A stretch of DNA of 64,000 nucleotides from Actinomadura rubteroloni (GCF_002911665.1 NZ_MTBP01000001.1:1488001-1552000); one strand, 5' to 3'; shown: positions 23,932 through 33,252, counted from the stretch's first letter. Program-made: numbers and translations. Notes: a model not told the origin generated them from the letters alone.

Positions 23932-24748
23932 TGCCTCCGGGCGCCCCGACGACCGCGGTCACATGTTCGAGGGTCAGCCGGCGATCGAGAAGCGTTTTGT
24001 CAAAGTTTCGTTGGATTATGACGGAAGCTCCTGAGACTAGCGGGGCAAGGAGGCTCGCCAGAAGACCGTCGAGTGTGGCGAAGGACATGGCAACGAACAG
24101 CCGGTCCTGCGAGTCCAGCGCCCATTTCGCGGCGAAACGGGCTGCTGCGCCGACCAGTTCATCCGCCGTGAGTGTGTCCTTTGTCACACTTAGGGCGAGT
24201 GTATCCGGTCCGGCGCCCGCCGGTGGCCTGAATCGGTCTCCGTGTGCGCGCACTTCCACTGCGTAGTCGGTGACGCCGGGCGGCGCGGCCGACAGCGGCC
24301 CGCCGAGCGCGTGCAGGGACAGCCCGACGATCTCGTCGGCGTCCGCGCCGAGCGGGGAGCCGTCCAGGACGTCCGCGAGCGCCTCCTCGGCCACCGCGAG
24401 CAGGTAGGGCGCGTCGGGCGGCTCCACGTCCGCGAGCGGATCGGCCGGATCCACGACCCGCACCGCCACCCCGGCCGACCAGCAGGCCATCAGCCACACC
24501 GCCGACTGCCAGTGCTCCGGCAGAACGAGCACCGCGTGCTCCACGCCCCCCGGGCCGGCGCCGAACTCGTCCACGAGCAGGTTCGCCGTCTTGGCGACCC
24601 AGTTGTCGAACGTGCGGGCCGACAACTCGACCCGCTCGCCCGTGGCGTCGTCGTAGAAGGTCACCAGCGGGCGCGCCGGGTCGTCGGCCACCCGCCGCCG
24701 CAGCAGCTCGGCGGGGGTGCGCGCCGCCGGTCCAGGCTCGTCGGTCAT
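23897..24748 (-). CDS. TIGR03089-family protein (N-terminal AMP-ligase-like fragment fold)
   Basis: A 283-residue protein from an ATG at 24748. The order RTPAELLRRRVADDPARPLVTFYDD, ELSARTFDNWVAKTANLLVDEF and AVLVLPEHWQSAVWLMACWSAG matches the actinobacterial TIGR03089 family, which resembles the N-terminal part of acyl-CoA ligases but lacks the adenylate-forming signature and the C-terminal lid. Function is not known. The 3' end overlaps the LCP gene by 35 bp, so the two are translationally coupled. It is divergent from a membrane-protein gene starting at 24911. Confidence 0.85.
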   Translation of the reverse strand: MTDEPGPAARTPAELLRRRVADDPARPLVTFYDDATGERVELSARTFDNWVAKTANLLVDEFGAGPGGVEHAVLVLPEHWQSAVWLMACWSAGVAVRVVDPADPLADVEPPDAPYLLAVAEEALADVLDGSPLGADADEIVGLSLHALGGPLSAAPPGVTDYAVEVRAHGDRFRPPAGAGPDTLALSVTKDTLTADELVGAAARFAAKWALDSQDRLFVAMSFATLDGLLASLLAPLVSGASVIIQRNFDKTLLDRRLTLEHVTAVVGAPGGNDATGSVRRLT

Positions 24749-24910
24749 GGGGCGAGCGTAGAGGCAGAACGCCGCTCCGCCCATGATCCTCGGCGGTTGC
24801 GGCAGGTCATCGGCCCTGACTACGATCGCGACCGCCCGTGCCCGGGGAGGGCGCGGCGCCCGCGGCGGCTCCGCCGCCCGCGGCCGGGTGGACGTTCGCG
24901 GAGGTCCAGA

Positions 24911-26935
24911 GTGATCGCGGCGCGGCTGCTCGCACGGCTCACGGTGATCCCCGCGCTGCTCGTCGTCGCGTGGCTGACGGTCACGCTCCCGCTGCTGTTT
25001 GCCGGGGTGCTGCGGCCCGGCCCGGCGCTCGTCCTGTTCGTGCCCGTCGCGGGCGTGTTCCTCTGGCTCGGCCTGCGCCGCACGGACGCCGACGACCCCG
25101 TGCCCGTGCCCTGGTGGTCAGTCCTCGGTGTCGTCGGGGTCGCACTCGCCTTCTTCGCGGTCCAGGCGGTGATGTGCTCCGAGCAGATCATCGTCCGGCG
25201 GGACGCGGCGTCCTACTTCCAGTTCGCCGTCTGGCTGACCGACCACGGCTCGCTGCCGATCCCGCAGATGCACTGGGCGTTCGCGGGCGGCGACCCGGCG
25301 CTGCACTACGACAGCCCGGCGTTCTACGAGGACGGGGATTCGGTCGTCCCGCAGTTCATGGCGGGCCTGCCGCTGCTGCTGACGTTCGGCGGCTGGCTCG
25401 GCGGGTGGCACGGCATGACGCTCATGGCCCCGCTGATCGGCGCGGGCTGCGTGCTGGCGTTCGGCGGCGTCGTCGCCCGGTTCGTCGGCCCCCGCTTCGC
25501 CCCGCTCGGCGCGCTGATGCTCGCGCTGACGACCCCGATGGCCTGGGGCTCGCGCTCCACCTACAGCGAACTGCCCGCGCTGGTGCTCATGCTCGGCGGC
25601 CTGGCGCTGCTGGACGACGCGTCCCGCTCCCGTCCGCGCGTCCGCGCCGGGCTTGCGGGGCTCGCCTTCGGGCTGATCGTGCTGTGCCGCATCGACGCGC
25701 TGCGCGACCTGTTCCCGCTCGTCCTGATCGCCGGGGTGCTGCTCGGCCTCGGCCGCCGCTGGACGCGGGTGGGCGCGCCGCTGGCGCTCGGGCTCGCCGT
25801 GGGCGCCGGAGCGGGGCTGACGGAGGGCTTCGTTCTCTCCCGTCCGTATCTCAAGTACCTGCACGCCTCGCTCAACCCGCTGCTGGCGATGACGGGGGCG
25901 CTAATCGTCCTGACGGCCCTGACGGTCGTGCTGCTGCGCGTCCCGGCCACCGGGCGGCGGCTGCGCGGGCTGGCGGACGCGGTCGCGCGCGGGCCCGTCC
26001 CGTCCGCCGCCGCGGTGCTGACACTGCTCGTCATGACGGCGTTCGCGCTGCGTCCGCTCTACCAGACGGTCCGGCGCGTCCCGACGAACCTCGACGACCG
26101 GCTGAACTCCGAGTTCATCGCCCAGATCCAGCAGCTCGACCACCTTCCGGTCGACGGCACCCGGCAGTACTCGGAGCTGTCCCTGTACTGGGTGACCTGG
26201 TACGTCGGCATCCCGGCGGTGCTGCTCGCGTCGTTCGGGGCGGCGCTGATCGTCCGGAAGATGCTGCGCGGGAAGGCGCGCCGCCTGCTCCCGCTGCTCG
26301 CCGTCATCGGCTGGACGACCGTCACGACCCTCTACCGTCCCGCGATCACCCCCGACCACCCGTTCGCGGCGCGGCGGCTGCTGCCCGTCGTCGTCCCCGG
26401 TGTGATCCTGCTGGCGCTGTGGGCGACCGCGTACGCGCTGCGCCGGATGCGCCGGACGGGCTTCGGCCCCCGCGCGGTGTGCGCCACGGCCGTCGCGGCG
26501 GGGCTGCTGCTGCTCGTCCCGATCCCGCTGTCGTCGGCGGGGGTCATGGCGCAGCGCACCGAGCAGCACGAGATCGCGGCCGTCCGGAAGATGTGCGACG
26601 GGTTCGGGGGCGCGGGCCGGTCCCTGCTGTTCGTGGACCGCGCGGCGTCCGACCGGTTCCTTCAGGTCGCCCGGGGCATGTGCGGGCTGCCCGCCGCGCG
26701 CGTGGACGACCTCGCCAAACAGGACACCGTCCGGGCCATCATCAAGGCGATCTACAAGGCCGGACGGCGCCCCGTCATCGTCGGCGGCTCCCCGGCGAAG
26801 GTCGAGCCGTACGGGCAGCCCGCGCAGATCATGCGGCTGCGCACCCGGCAGGACCAGCGCGCGCTGACCACGGCGCCGACCGGTACGTGGGGGATGTCGG
26901 CGGACGTCTGGATCGCCGTCCCGTCACCCCCGTGA
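24911..26935 (+). CDS. Large polytopic membrane protein, GT-C-like
   Basis: A 674-residue protein with about twelve hydrophobic segments. GTG at 24911 follows GGAGG by seven bases. The first loop contains SEQIIVRRDAASYFQFAVWL, with an RDAASYF block comparable to the acidic first-loop motif of GT-C transferases, and HWAFAGGDPALHYDSPAFYED. The C-terminal soluble region (about 540-674) has RSLLFVDRAASDRFLQVARG and a pair of Cys residues (MCDGFGG, MCGLPAA). It begins a plus-strand group with GT2 and GT4 genes. The likely role is transfer of a lipid-linked sugar to the exported polymer; no closer assignment is possible. Confidence 0.75.
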   Translation: MIAARLLARLTVIPALLVVAWLTVTLPLLFAGVLRPGPALVLFVPVAGVFLWLGLRRTDADDPVPVPWWSVLGVVGVALAFFAVQAVMCSEQIIVRRDAASYFQFAVWLTDHGSLPIPQMHWAFAGGDPALHYDSPAFYEDGDSVVPQFMAGLPLLLTFGGWLGGWHGMTLMAPLIGAGCVLAFGGVVARFVGPRFAPLGALMLALTTPMAWGSRSTYSELPALVLMLGGLALLDDASRSRPRVRAGLAGLAFGLIVLCRIDALRDLFPLVLIAGVLLGLGRRWTRVGAPLALGLAVGAGAGLTEGFVLSRPYLKYLHASLNPLLAMTGALIVLTALTVVLLRVPATGRRLRGLADAVARGPVPSAAAVLTLLVMTAFALRPLYQTVRRVPTNLDDRLNSEFIAQIQQLDHLPVDGTRQYSELSLYWVTWYVGIPAVLLASFGAALIVRKMLRGKARRLLPLLAVIGWTTVTTLYRPAITPDHPFAARRLLPVVVPGVILLALWATAYALRRMRRTGFGPRAVCATAVAAGLLLLVPIPLSSAGVMAQRTEQHEIAAVRKMCDGFGGAGRSLLFVDRAASDRFLQVARGMCGLPAARVDDLAKQDTVRAIIKAIYKAGRRPVIVGGSPAKVEPYGQPAQIMRLRTRQDQRALTTAPTGTWGMSADVWIAVPSPP

Positions 26936-26961
26936 GCGCGGGACCGGTATCCTCGCGCTGC

Positions 26962-27963
26962 GTGAGCACCGAATCCGCCACCGAGGCCGTTCCCGTGTCC
27001 GTGCCCGCTCCCGAGGCCGGGGCCGCCCCGGGGACCCTGCCGGAGGACCGGACGGAGCCCGTCGCCCCCGCCGCCGGCGTCCATGTCACGATCGTCCTGC
27101 CCTGCTACAACGAGCAGGACCACGTGATCGCGGAGGTCGAGCGGATCTGCGCGGCGATGGACGCCAGCGGCAAGTCCTACGAGCTGCTCGCGGTGGACGA
27201 CCGGTCCACCGACGACACCCTCGCCAAACTGCGCGAGGCCGCCCCCCGGTTCCCGCACATGCGCGTCGTGGCGTTCCAGCACAACAGCGGCTCCGGGACC
27301 GTCCGCCGGATCGGCAGCCAGCAGGCGCGCGGCGAGATCGTCGTGTGGACCGACGCGGACATGACCTACCCGAACGAGCGGATCCCCGAGCTGGTCGACG
27401 TCCTCGACACCGACCCGTCGGTGGACCAGGTCGTCGGGTGGCGCCGCACCGAGGAGGGCACGCACAAGCTTCTGCGGGTGCCCGCCAAGTGGTTCATCCG
27501 CAAGACGGCCGAGCGCCTGACCAACACCAAGATCCCGGACCTGAACTCGGGCCTGCGGGCGTTCCGCAAGTCGGTCGCGCTGCCGTACCTGCGGCTGCTG
27601 CCGCCCGGGTTCTCCTGCGTCACGACGATCACGATCGCGTTCCTGTCGAACCAGCACCCGGTGCAGTACCTGCCGATCGACTACGCCAAGCGGGCGGGGA
27701 CGTCCAAGTTCCACTTCACCAAGGACGCCTACCGCTACATCCTGCAGGTCCTGCGGATGGTCATGTACTTCAACCCGCTCAAGGTCCTGATGCCGCTGGC
27801 GCTGTGGCTGCTGGTCATCGGGCTCGGCAAGGGCGTGTTCGACATGGTGGTCCACTTCGGCTATTTCGCCAACAACACCATCATGATCTTCGTGACGGGA
27901 TTGATCATCGCGTCGCTGGCGCTGCTCGCGGACCTGATCGTCCGATCACGCGGCGACGTCTAG
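26962..27963 (+). CDS. Glycosyltransferase family 2 with two C-terminal membrane helices (polyprenyl-phosphate sugar synthase-like)
   Basis: A 333-residue protein from a GTG at 26962. A 40-residue Pro/Ala-rich leader precedes VTIVLPCYNEQDHVIAEV; then LAVDDRSTDDT, a GSGTVRRIGSQQARGEIVVWTDADMTYP catalytic block and DLNSGLRAFRK. The last 80 residues contain two hydrophobic helices (LKVLMPLALWLLVIGLGKGV and NNTIMIFVTGLIIASLALLA). This layout is that of DPM1/ArnC/GtrB enzymes that make polyprenyl-phosphate-sugar from a nucleotide sugar. It would feed the GT-C-type proteins of the island. Its TAG stop shares one base with the GTG of the next gene. Confidence 0.87.
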   Translation: MSTESATEAVPVSVPAPEAGAAPGTLPEDRTEPVAPAAGVHVTIVLPCYNEQDHVIAEVERICAAMDASGKSYELLAVDDRSTDDTLAKLREAAPRFPHMRVVAFQHNSGSGTVRRIGSQQARGEIVVWTDADMTYPNERIPELVDVLDTDPSVDQVVGWRRTEEGTHKLLRVPAKWFIRKTAERLTNTKIPDLNSGLRAFRKSVALPYLRLLPPGFSCVTTITIAFLSNQHPVQYLPIDYAKRAGTSKFHFTKDAYRYILQVLRMVMYFNPLKVLMPLALWLLVIGLGKGVFDMVVHFGYFANNTIMIFVTGLIIASLALLADLIVRSRGDV

Positions 27964-29036
27964 TGCGGATCGCGATCGTCGGTCCGGCGTTCCCGTACAA
28001 GGGCGGCGGCGCGCACCACACGACCGAGCTGGCGCACCGGCTCGCGGCGGCCGGGCACGACGTCGCCGTAGAGTCGTGGCGGGCGCAGTACCCGGCGTTC
28101 CTGTACCCCGGGCAGCAGACGATCGACGACCCCGAGGGCGAGCCGTTCCCCGCGACGCGCCGTGCGCTGGACTGGCGGCGCCCGGACGGTTGGTGGCGCA
28201 CCGGACGCTCCCTGCGCTCGGCCGACCTCGTGGTCCTCGCGGTGCTCAGCCCGGTGCAGGTGCCGTCCTACCTGGGGATCCTCGCCGGTCTCGGGCGCCG
28301 CGCGCGGACGGTCGCGCTGTGCCACAACGTCCTGCCGCACGAACGCCGGCCCTACGACCGTCCGCTGATGCGGGCGCTGTTGCGCCGGGTGGGCGGCGTG
28401 CTCGTCCACTCCGGCGAACAGGCCGCTCTGGCGCGGACGCTGACCGGCCGTCCGGTGACCGTCGCCGAGATGCCCCCCCACCTGCCCGCCGCCGCGAAGG
28501 GCGTCCGGGACGGCGGGGTGCGGCGTCGGCTGCTGTTCTTCGGCATGGTGCGGCCTTACAAGGGCCTGGACGTCCTGCTGCGCGCGCTGGCGGCCGGGCC
28601 CGCCGACGTCGCCTTGACCGTCGCGGGCGAGTTCTGGGGCGGTCTGGACGAGACCCGCGCGCTCATCGGCGACCTCGGCCTGGACGGCCGCGTCGAGCTG
28701 CGCCCCGGCTACGTCCCGGCCGCGCAGGTCCCGGAACTGTTCGACGCCGCCGACGCGCTCGTCCTGCCGTACCGGACGGCCACCGCGTCGCAGAACGTCT
28801 GGATGGCGCACGAACACGGCGTCCCGGTGATCGCGACCCGCGTCGGCGGCTTTCCCGGCCAGGTCCGCGACGGCGTGGACGGCCTGCTCTGCGAGCCCGA
28901 CGACGTCCCGTCCCTCACCGCCGCCCTCACGCGCTTCTACGCTCCCGGAGAGCCGGAACGCCTGCGCGCGGGCATCGAACGCCTGGACGACGGCCCTCTC
29001 TGGAACGCCTACGTCGAAGCCCTCACCACGCCCTGA
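27963..29036 (+). CDS. Glycosyltransferase family 4
   Basis: A 357-residue GT-B enzyme. GTG at 27963 overlaps the previous TAG by one base. N-terminal RIAIVGPAFPYKGGGAHHTTELAHRLAAAGHDV is the acceptor-side Rossmann fold with its glycine-rich loop. The donor side has LLFFGMVRPYKGLDVLLRAL, ELRPGYVPAAQVPELFDAADALVLPY and VWMAHEHGVPVIATRVGGF, where the usual EAxAxGxPVV Glu pattern is replaced by MAHEHGVPVI. Translational coupling with the GT2 gene suggests both act on the same intermediate. It is convergent with a flippase-like gene 77 bases away. Confidence 0.87.
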   Translation: MRIAIVGPAFPYKGGGAHHTTELAHRLAAAGHDVAVESWRAQYPAFLYPGQQTIDDPEGEPFPATRRALDWRRPDGWWRTGRSLRSADLVVLAVLSPVQVPSYLGILAGLGRRARTVALCHNVLPHERRPYDRPLMRALLRRVGGVLVHSGEQAALARTLTGRPVTVAEMPPHLPAAAKGVRDGGVRRRLLFFGMVRPYKGLDVLLRALAAGPADVALTVAGEFWGGLDETRALIGDLGLDGRVELRPGYVPAAQVPELFDAADALVLPYRTATASQNVWMAHEHGVPVIATRVGGFPGQVRDGVDGLLCEPDDVPSLTAALTRFYAPGEPERLRAGIERLDDGPLWNAYVEALTTP

Positions 29037-29113
29037 CCCACTCGACCCACCGCGTTCGCTCGCGCGGGAAGAGCCCGACGGCCGCTCCTGCCCCAGGCCG
29101 GAAAGCAGCGGGC

Positions 29114-30070
29114 TCAGTCTTTGGCCGGGGGGACCAGCTCGCGTTCGGGTTCGGCAGGCGTCGCCGCAGGGCGGCGGGCGGCCAAGGCGCACGCGCCCGC
29201 GTAGAGCAGGTCGGCCAGCGTCAGCACCACCCGGGACGTGATCGCCACGACGAGCGGCGCGCCCGCCGGGAGCACCGGAGCCAGCACCGCCGTCATGACC
29301 GCCTCGCGTGCGCCGAGGCCGCCAGGTGCGAGGAACACCAGCAGCCCCGCGACGAACGCCAGCGCGTAGCCGCCCGTCGTAAGGAACGCCAGGCGCGGCC
29401 CGTCCCCGCCGACGGCCAGGCACAGCAGCCACAGGTGCCCGCCGAACAGCAGCCAGCCGAGCAGCGTCCAGCCGACAGCGCGGGCCATCGCAGGGAAGCC
29501 CACCGCGTGCTCCAGCGGCGGCTGCCGGGCGAGCCGCAAGGCCGTGTTCAGCGCCCACGTCACGATGCGCGGGTGAAGCGCGGCGAGCAGGACGGGCGCG
29601 AACAGGAGCATCCACCAGTAGTCGCGGCGCGCCGTCGCCGACGTGAACGGCAGCGTGGCGGCGGCGACGGCGAGCCCGCACGCGGTGGACGTCGCGACCG
29701 CCAGGACGGACGCGCTGAAGCTGCGAGCACGCGGGACGCGGTGCTCGCGCGACAGTTCGACCTGCGTGACGACGACCCACACCATGCCGGGCACGTACTT
29801 CCCGAGCCCGGAGATCGCCGAGATGCGGAACGCGGCCGCCAGCGGTAGGCGGGAGCCGAGGCCGGTGAGGAACGCGCGCCAGCCGAGCGTCCACGCGACG
29901 AGCCCCGCGAGCCCGAACGCGAGCGAGCCGGCCAGGGCGTACCAGGACATCTCGCGGAACGCGCGGACGGTGTCGTCCCAGCGCGAGGCGACGCCGTACA
30001 CGCAGAACGCGAGCGCGAGCAGCACGAGGAGCACGCGCAGCGCCCGTAGGACGGCGGCCTTGGATCTCAC
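29114..30070 (-). CDS. Lysylphosphatidylglycerol synthase TM-region / flippase-like membrane protein
   Basis: A 318-residue protein with about eight hydrophobic segments from a GTG at 30070. WALGLG-type helices, the motif GLGKYVPGMVWVV near residue 90 and FLAPGGLGAREAVMTAVL near residue 250 are signatures of the LPG_synthase_TM (UPF0104) family. The family includes lipid flippase domains of MprF and proteins moving polyprenyl-linked sugars. No soluble aminoacyl-transferase domain follows. Divergent from a methyltransferase gene (40-base gap); convergent with the GT4 gene. A flippase for a lipid-linked intermediate is a reasonable inference. Confidence 0.83.
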   Translation of the reverse strand: MRSKAAVLRALRVLLVLLALAFCVYGVASRWDDTVRAFREMSWYALAGSLAFGLAGLVAWTLGWRAFLTGLGSRLPLAAAFRISAISGLGKYVPGMVWVVVTQVELSREHRVPRARSFSASVLAVATSTACGLAVAAATLPFTSATARRDYWWMLLFAPVLLAALHPRIVTWALNTALRLARQPPLEHAVGFPAMARAVGWTLLGWLLFGGHLWLLCLAVGGDGPRLAFLTTGGYALAFVAGLLVFLAPGGLGAREAVMTAVLAPVLPAGAPLVVAITSRVVLTLADLLYAGACALAARRPAATPAEPERELVPPAKD

Positions 30071-30110
30071 CCGCCCAAGGTTAGGGGACGGCGCCGGTAG
30101 GGTGGCGCGG

Positions 30111-30815
30111 GTGAAACTCTCGGATGTGGTCGCCTTCCTGGGGCATCAGGTGCATGTCTGCCGGTATCGCGAAGCCGGGACGCTGCTCGACTGGATGGGC
30201 CGCGACCTGCGCGGACGCCGCGTCCTGGACGTCGCGGGCGGCGACGGCTACTGGGCCGGGCTCACCCGCAGGCGGGGCGCGGAGGCCGTCTCGATCGACT
30301 TGGCGCGCAAGAAGATGGTCTACGGCGCAGCGCTCGCGCACGCGCCCGCGCTGATCGAGTGCGACGCGCTGCGGCTGCCGTTCGCCGACGACTCGTTCGA
30401 CGCGATCCTGTCGGTCTGCGCGATCGAGCACTTCGACGACGGCGGCAGGAGCCTGGACGAGATGGCGCGCGTCCTCAAGCCGGGCGGCCAGATCTTCATG
30501 TCGGCGGACGTCCTGAGCCGCGCCGACGCCTGGCCGAAGCTCCGCGACGCGCACAAGGCCAAGTACCACGTGCAGCACACCTACACCCACGAGTCGCTCG
30601 GGAAGCTGCTGGACGAGCGCGGCCTCGATCTCGTCCGGCACTCCTACCAGTTCCGCACGGCGGCCGCCGAGCGCCTGTACCTGTCGCTGTCCACCTACGG
30701 CGGGAAGGTCGGCTTCAACGCCGCCGCTCCGCTGGCCCCGCTGGTCGCGCTCGGCGACCGGGGCGCCCCGAACGAGCGCGGCAGCATCGTCCTCCTCCAG
30801 GCCCGTAAACGCTGA
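30111..30815 (+). CDS. Class I SAM-dependent methyltransferase
   Basis: A 234-residue protein from a GTG at 30111. Motif I is VLDVAGGDGYWAG (about residues 38-50), the acidic residue of motif II lies in VSIDLARKKM, and the UbiE-like post-I region reads IECDALRLPFADDSFDAILSVCAIEHF with LDEMARVLKPGGQIFMS. It methylates a small molecule or lipid-linked sugar; the acceptor is not indicated. The gap of 40 bases to the divergent flippase-like gene must contain both promoters or the genes are leaderless. It is followed by an NDP-sugar synthase on the same strand. Confidence 0.88.
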   Translation: MKLSDVVAFLGHQVHVCRYREAGTLLDWMGRDLRGRRVLDVAGGDGYWAGLTRRRGAEAVSIDLARKKMVYGAALAHAPALIECDALRLPFADDSFDAILSVCAIEHFDDGGRSLDEMARVLKPGGQIFMSADVLSRADAWPKLRDAHKAKYHVQHTYTHESLGKLLDERGLDLVRHSYQFRTAAAERLYLSLSTYGGKVGFNAAAPLAPLVALGDRGAPNERGSIVLLQARKR

Positions 30816-30911
30816 CGAAGTTCCCGGTGATCTTCGACGGGGTACGCACAGTAGGCTCGCCCGGACGTCGTGGGAGGCCGGGTCGTGCCCGGCGCGCCGA
30901 GGAGGAGCCCA

Positions 30912-31979
30912 GTGGAAGCGATCCTGTTGGTCGGGGGGCGGGGCACACGGCTGCGCCCGCTGACGATCTCGACGCCGAAGCCGCTGCTGCCGACGGCGGG
31001 GGTGGCGTTCCTGGCGCACCAGCTCGCCCGTGCGAGCGCGCTCGGCGTGACGCGGATCGTGTTCGCGACGTCCTACCGCGCGGAGATGTTCGAGGCCGCG
31101 TTCGGCACCAGCGCGTACGGCGTCGAGCTGTGCTACGTCAGCGAGCGGCAGCCGCTCGGCACCGGCGGCGCGATCCGGAACGCCTCCACGGCGCTGGAGT
31201 CCGGCCCGGACGACCCGGTGCTCATCCTCAACGGCGACATCCTGTCCGGCCATGACGTGAAGGCGCAGGCCGCGCTGCACACGGCGGCGGAAGCGGACGT
31301 CACCCTGCACCTGACCGAGGTGGAGGACCCGCGCCGGTTCGGGGTCGTCCCGACGGACGCGTCCGGCCGGGTGACGGCGTTCCTGGAGAAGACCGCGCGC
31401 CCGGCGACGAACCAGGTGAACGCGGGCTGCTACGTGTTCCGGCGCTCGGCGATCGACACGATCGAGGAGGGCGAGGTCGTGTCGGTGGAGCGGGAGACGT
31501 TCCCGTCGCTGATCGCGTCCGGCGCCACCGTGATGGGGTACGTCGAGTCGGCGTACTGGCTGGACGTCGGCACGCCCGAAGCGTTCGTGCAGGGCTCGCG
31601 GGACCTCGTGCTCGGCAAGCTGTCGTCCCCGGCGATGCCCGGCGACCCCGGCCAGCGGCTCGTGCTGGACCGGGCGGTCGTCGCGCGCGGCGCGGTGGTG
31701 CGCGGCGGCACGACGGTCGGCCGCGGCGCGGTGATCGAGGCGGGCGCGACCGTGATCGGCAGCGTGCTGCTGGACGACGCGTTCGTGGCGGAGGGCGCGA
31801 CCGTCCGCGACTCGGTGCTGAGCCGGGGCGCGCGCGTCGGTCCGGGCGCGACGCTGGACGGCGTGATCCTCGGCGACGCGGCGGTCGTCGGTCCGGGCAA
31901 CGAGCTGCGCGACGGGCTGCGCCTGTGGCCGGGGATCGAGCTTCCGGCGACGGCCGTCCGGTTCTCCACCGACGCCTAG
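30912..31979 (+). CDS. NDP-sugar synthase (mannose-1-phosphate guanylyltransferase-like) with left-handed beta-helix
   Basis: A 355-residue protein. GTG at 30912 lies five bases after GGAGGAG. N-terminal nucleotidyltransferase domain: EAILLVGGRGTRLRPLTIST, PKPLLPTAG, LGTGGAIRNA and the metal site LILNGDILSG near residue 110. The C-terminal part (about 250-350) consists of hexapeptide-type repeats (VVARGAVVRGGTTVGRGAVI and similar), a left-handed beta-helix. Such enzymes make GDP-mannose or a dNDP-sugar. The equivalent position in M. tuberculosis is Rv3264c, annotated as a mannose-1-phosphate guanylyltransferase. With the phosphomannomutase and SIS isomerase at 53894-56558 it would complete the route to GDP-mannose. 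Its TAG stop overlaps the stop of the convergent kinase gene. Confidence 0.87.
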   Translation: MEAILLVGGRGTRLRPLTISTPKPLLPTAGVAFLAHQLARASALGVTRIVFATSYRAEMFEAAFGTSAYGVELCYVSERQPLGTGGAIRNASTALESGPDDPVLILNGDILSGHDVKAQAALHTAAEADVTLHLTEVEDPRRFGVVPTDASGRVTAFLEKTARPATNQVNAGCYVFRRSAIDTIEEGEVVSVERETFPSLIASGATVMGYVESAYWLDVGTPEAFVQGSRDLVLGKLSSPAMPGDPGQRLVLDRAVVARGAVVRGGTTVGRGAVIEAGATVIGSVLLDDAFVAEGATVRDSVLSRGARVGPGATLDGVILGDAAVVGPGNELRDGLRLWPGIELPATAVRFSTDA

Positions 31980-33220
31980 CTGGCCTCGGGCGGCCGCGCG
32001 GGCAGCGTCACGGTCACGGTGAGTCCGCCGCCGGCGCGCGGTGTCGCGGTGGCCGTCCCGCCGTGCGATCCGGCGATGGCCCGGACGATCGACAGCCCGA
32101 GCCCGAACCCCCGGTCCCCGCCCGTCCGCCGGTCGCCGAGCCGCCGGAACGGCTGGAACAGCGCCTCGGTCTGGTGGCCGTGGACGACCGGGCCGGTGTT
32201 GGAGATCTCCAGGACGGCGCGGTCGCCGTCGGTCGCGGTGCGGGCGGTGATCGTCCCGCCGGGCCGGTTGTGCCGGACGGCGTTCTCCGCGAGGTTCTGC
32301 ACGAGCCGTTCGAGCAGGTAAGGGTCGCCGGAGACGGGCGCCGCGCGCAGGTCGCCGGGCTGGACCTCGACGTCGTGCCGCGCGGCGTCGTCGGTGGCGT
32401 CGGCGAGGACGCCGCCGGTCAGCTCGGCGAGGTCGACCGGGGAGGGCTCGGCGGGCTCGTTGCGCGCGTCGGCGAGGACGAGGAGGCCGTCGATGAGCCG
32501 TTCGTGCCGCGTGTTGATCTCCAGCAGCGTCGTGCCCAGCTCGCGGGCGTCGGCGGACACGCCGGGCCGGGTGACGGCCACCTCGATCAGCGCCCGGTTG
32601 ACGGCGAGCGGGGTGCGCATCTCATGGGACGCGCCGGCGATGAAGCGGCGCTGCCCGTCGAAGGACCGGTCCAGGCGGTCGAGCATGAGGTCGAACGTGT
32701 CGGCGAGCTTCTTGATCTCGTCCGGCGGCCCGGACAGGCCGATGCGCTCGTGCAGCCCCCGGTCCGCGCCCGCCGCGATCCGGCGGGCGGTCTCGGTGAT
32801 GCGGTGGACGGGCCGCAGCCCGCGTCCGGCGAGCAGCCAGCCGAACATCGTTCCGATCAGGCCCGTCCCGGCGAGCGCCACGCCGCCCTGGGTGAGCAGG
32901 GACGTCATGGTCTCGCGGCGGTAGCGCTCCTGCTCGGCCTGGAGGGTCGCGGCGATGTCGCCGAGCGTGACCCGGCGGCCGTCCGGCATGGTCAGCTTCG
33001 CGGCGGTGGCCCGCTGGAACATCGGGTTCTTCAGCAGCGCGGCGCGCTCCCGCTCCGAGACGCCCGACTGCCGCTCCAGGCGCTGCTGGACGAGCACGTA
33101 GGTCACGCCGAGCAGGAGGCCGCCCGCGAGCAGGAACGTCCCCGCGTACAGGGCGGTGAGCTTGGCCCGCATCGTCCAGTGCCGCAGCAGGGCGGTCTTG
33201 GCCCGGGTCGTGAAACGCAT
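31976..33220 (-). CDS. HAMP-domain sensor histidine kinase
   Basis: A 414-residue membrane kinase. Two membrane helices (about 18-44 and 112-131) enclose a 65-residue extracytoplasmic sensor. HAMP follows (about 133-188), then the H-box RRFIAGASHEMRTPLAV with phospho-acceptor H199, an N-box LAENAVRHNRPGG and the G-box FGLGLSIVRAIAGSHGG. It senses an extracytoplasmic signal and phosphorylates a response regulator. No regulator gene is adjacent; the OmpR-type regulator at 36715-37368 lies on the far side of the efflux operon, in the same orientation, and is the obvious partner. The kinase start faces the lipoprotein-efflux operon across a 108-base divergent region with direct repeats. Confidence 0.92.
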   Translation of the reverse strand: MRFTTRAKTALLRHWTMRAKLTALYAGTFLLAGGLLLGVTYVLVQQRLERQSGVSERERAALLKNPMFQRATAAKLTMPDGRRVTLGDIAATLQAEQERYRRETMTSLLTQGGVALAGTGLIGTMFGWLLAGRGLRPVHRITETARRIAAGADRGLHERIGLSGPPDEIKKLADTFDLMLDRLDRSFDGQRRFIAGASHEMRTPLAVNRALIEVAVTRPGVSADARELGTTLLEINTRHERLIDGLLVLADARNEPAEPSPVDLAELTGGVLADATDDAARHDVEVQPGDLRAAPVSGDPYLLERLVQNLAENAVRHNRPGGTITARTATDGDRAVLEISNTGPVVHGHQTEALFQPFRRLGDRRTGGDRGFGLGLSIVRAIAGSHGGTATATPRAGGGLTVTVTLPARPPEAS

Positions 33221-33252
33221 GGCGCCCAGCGTGGCGTCCCGTCCGTCACCTG

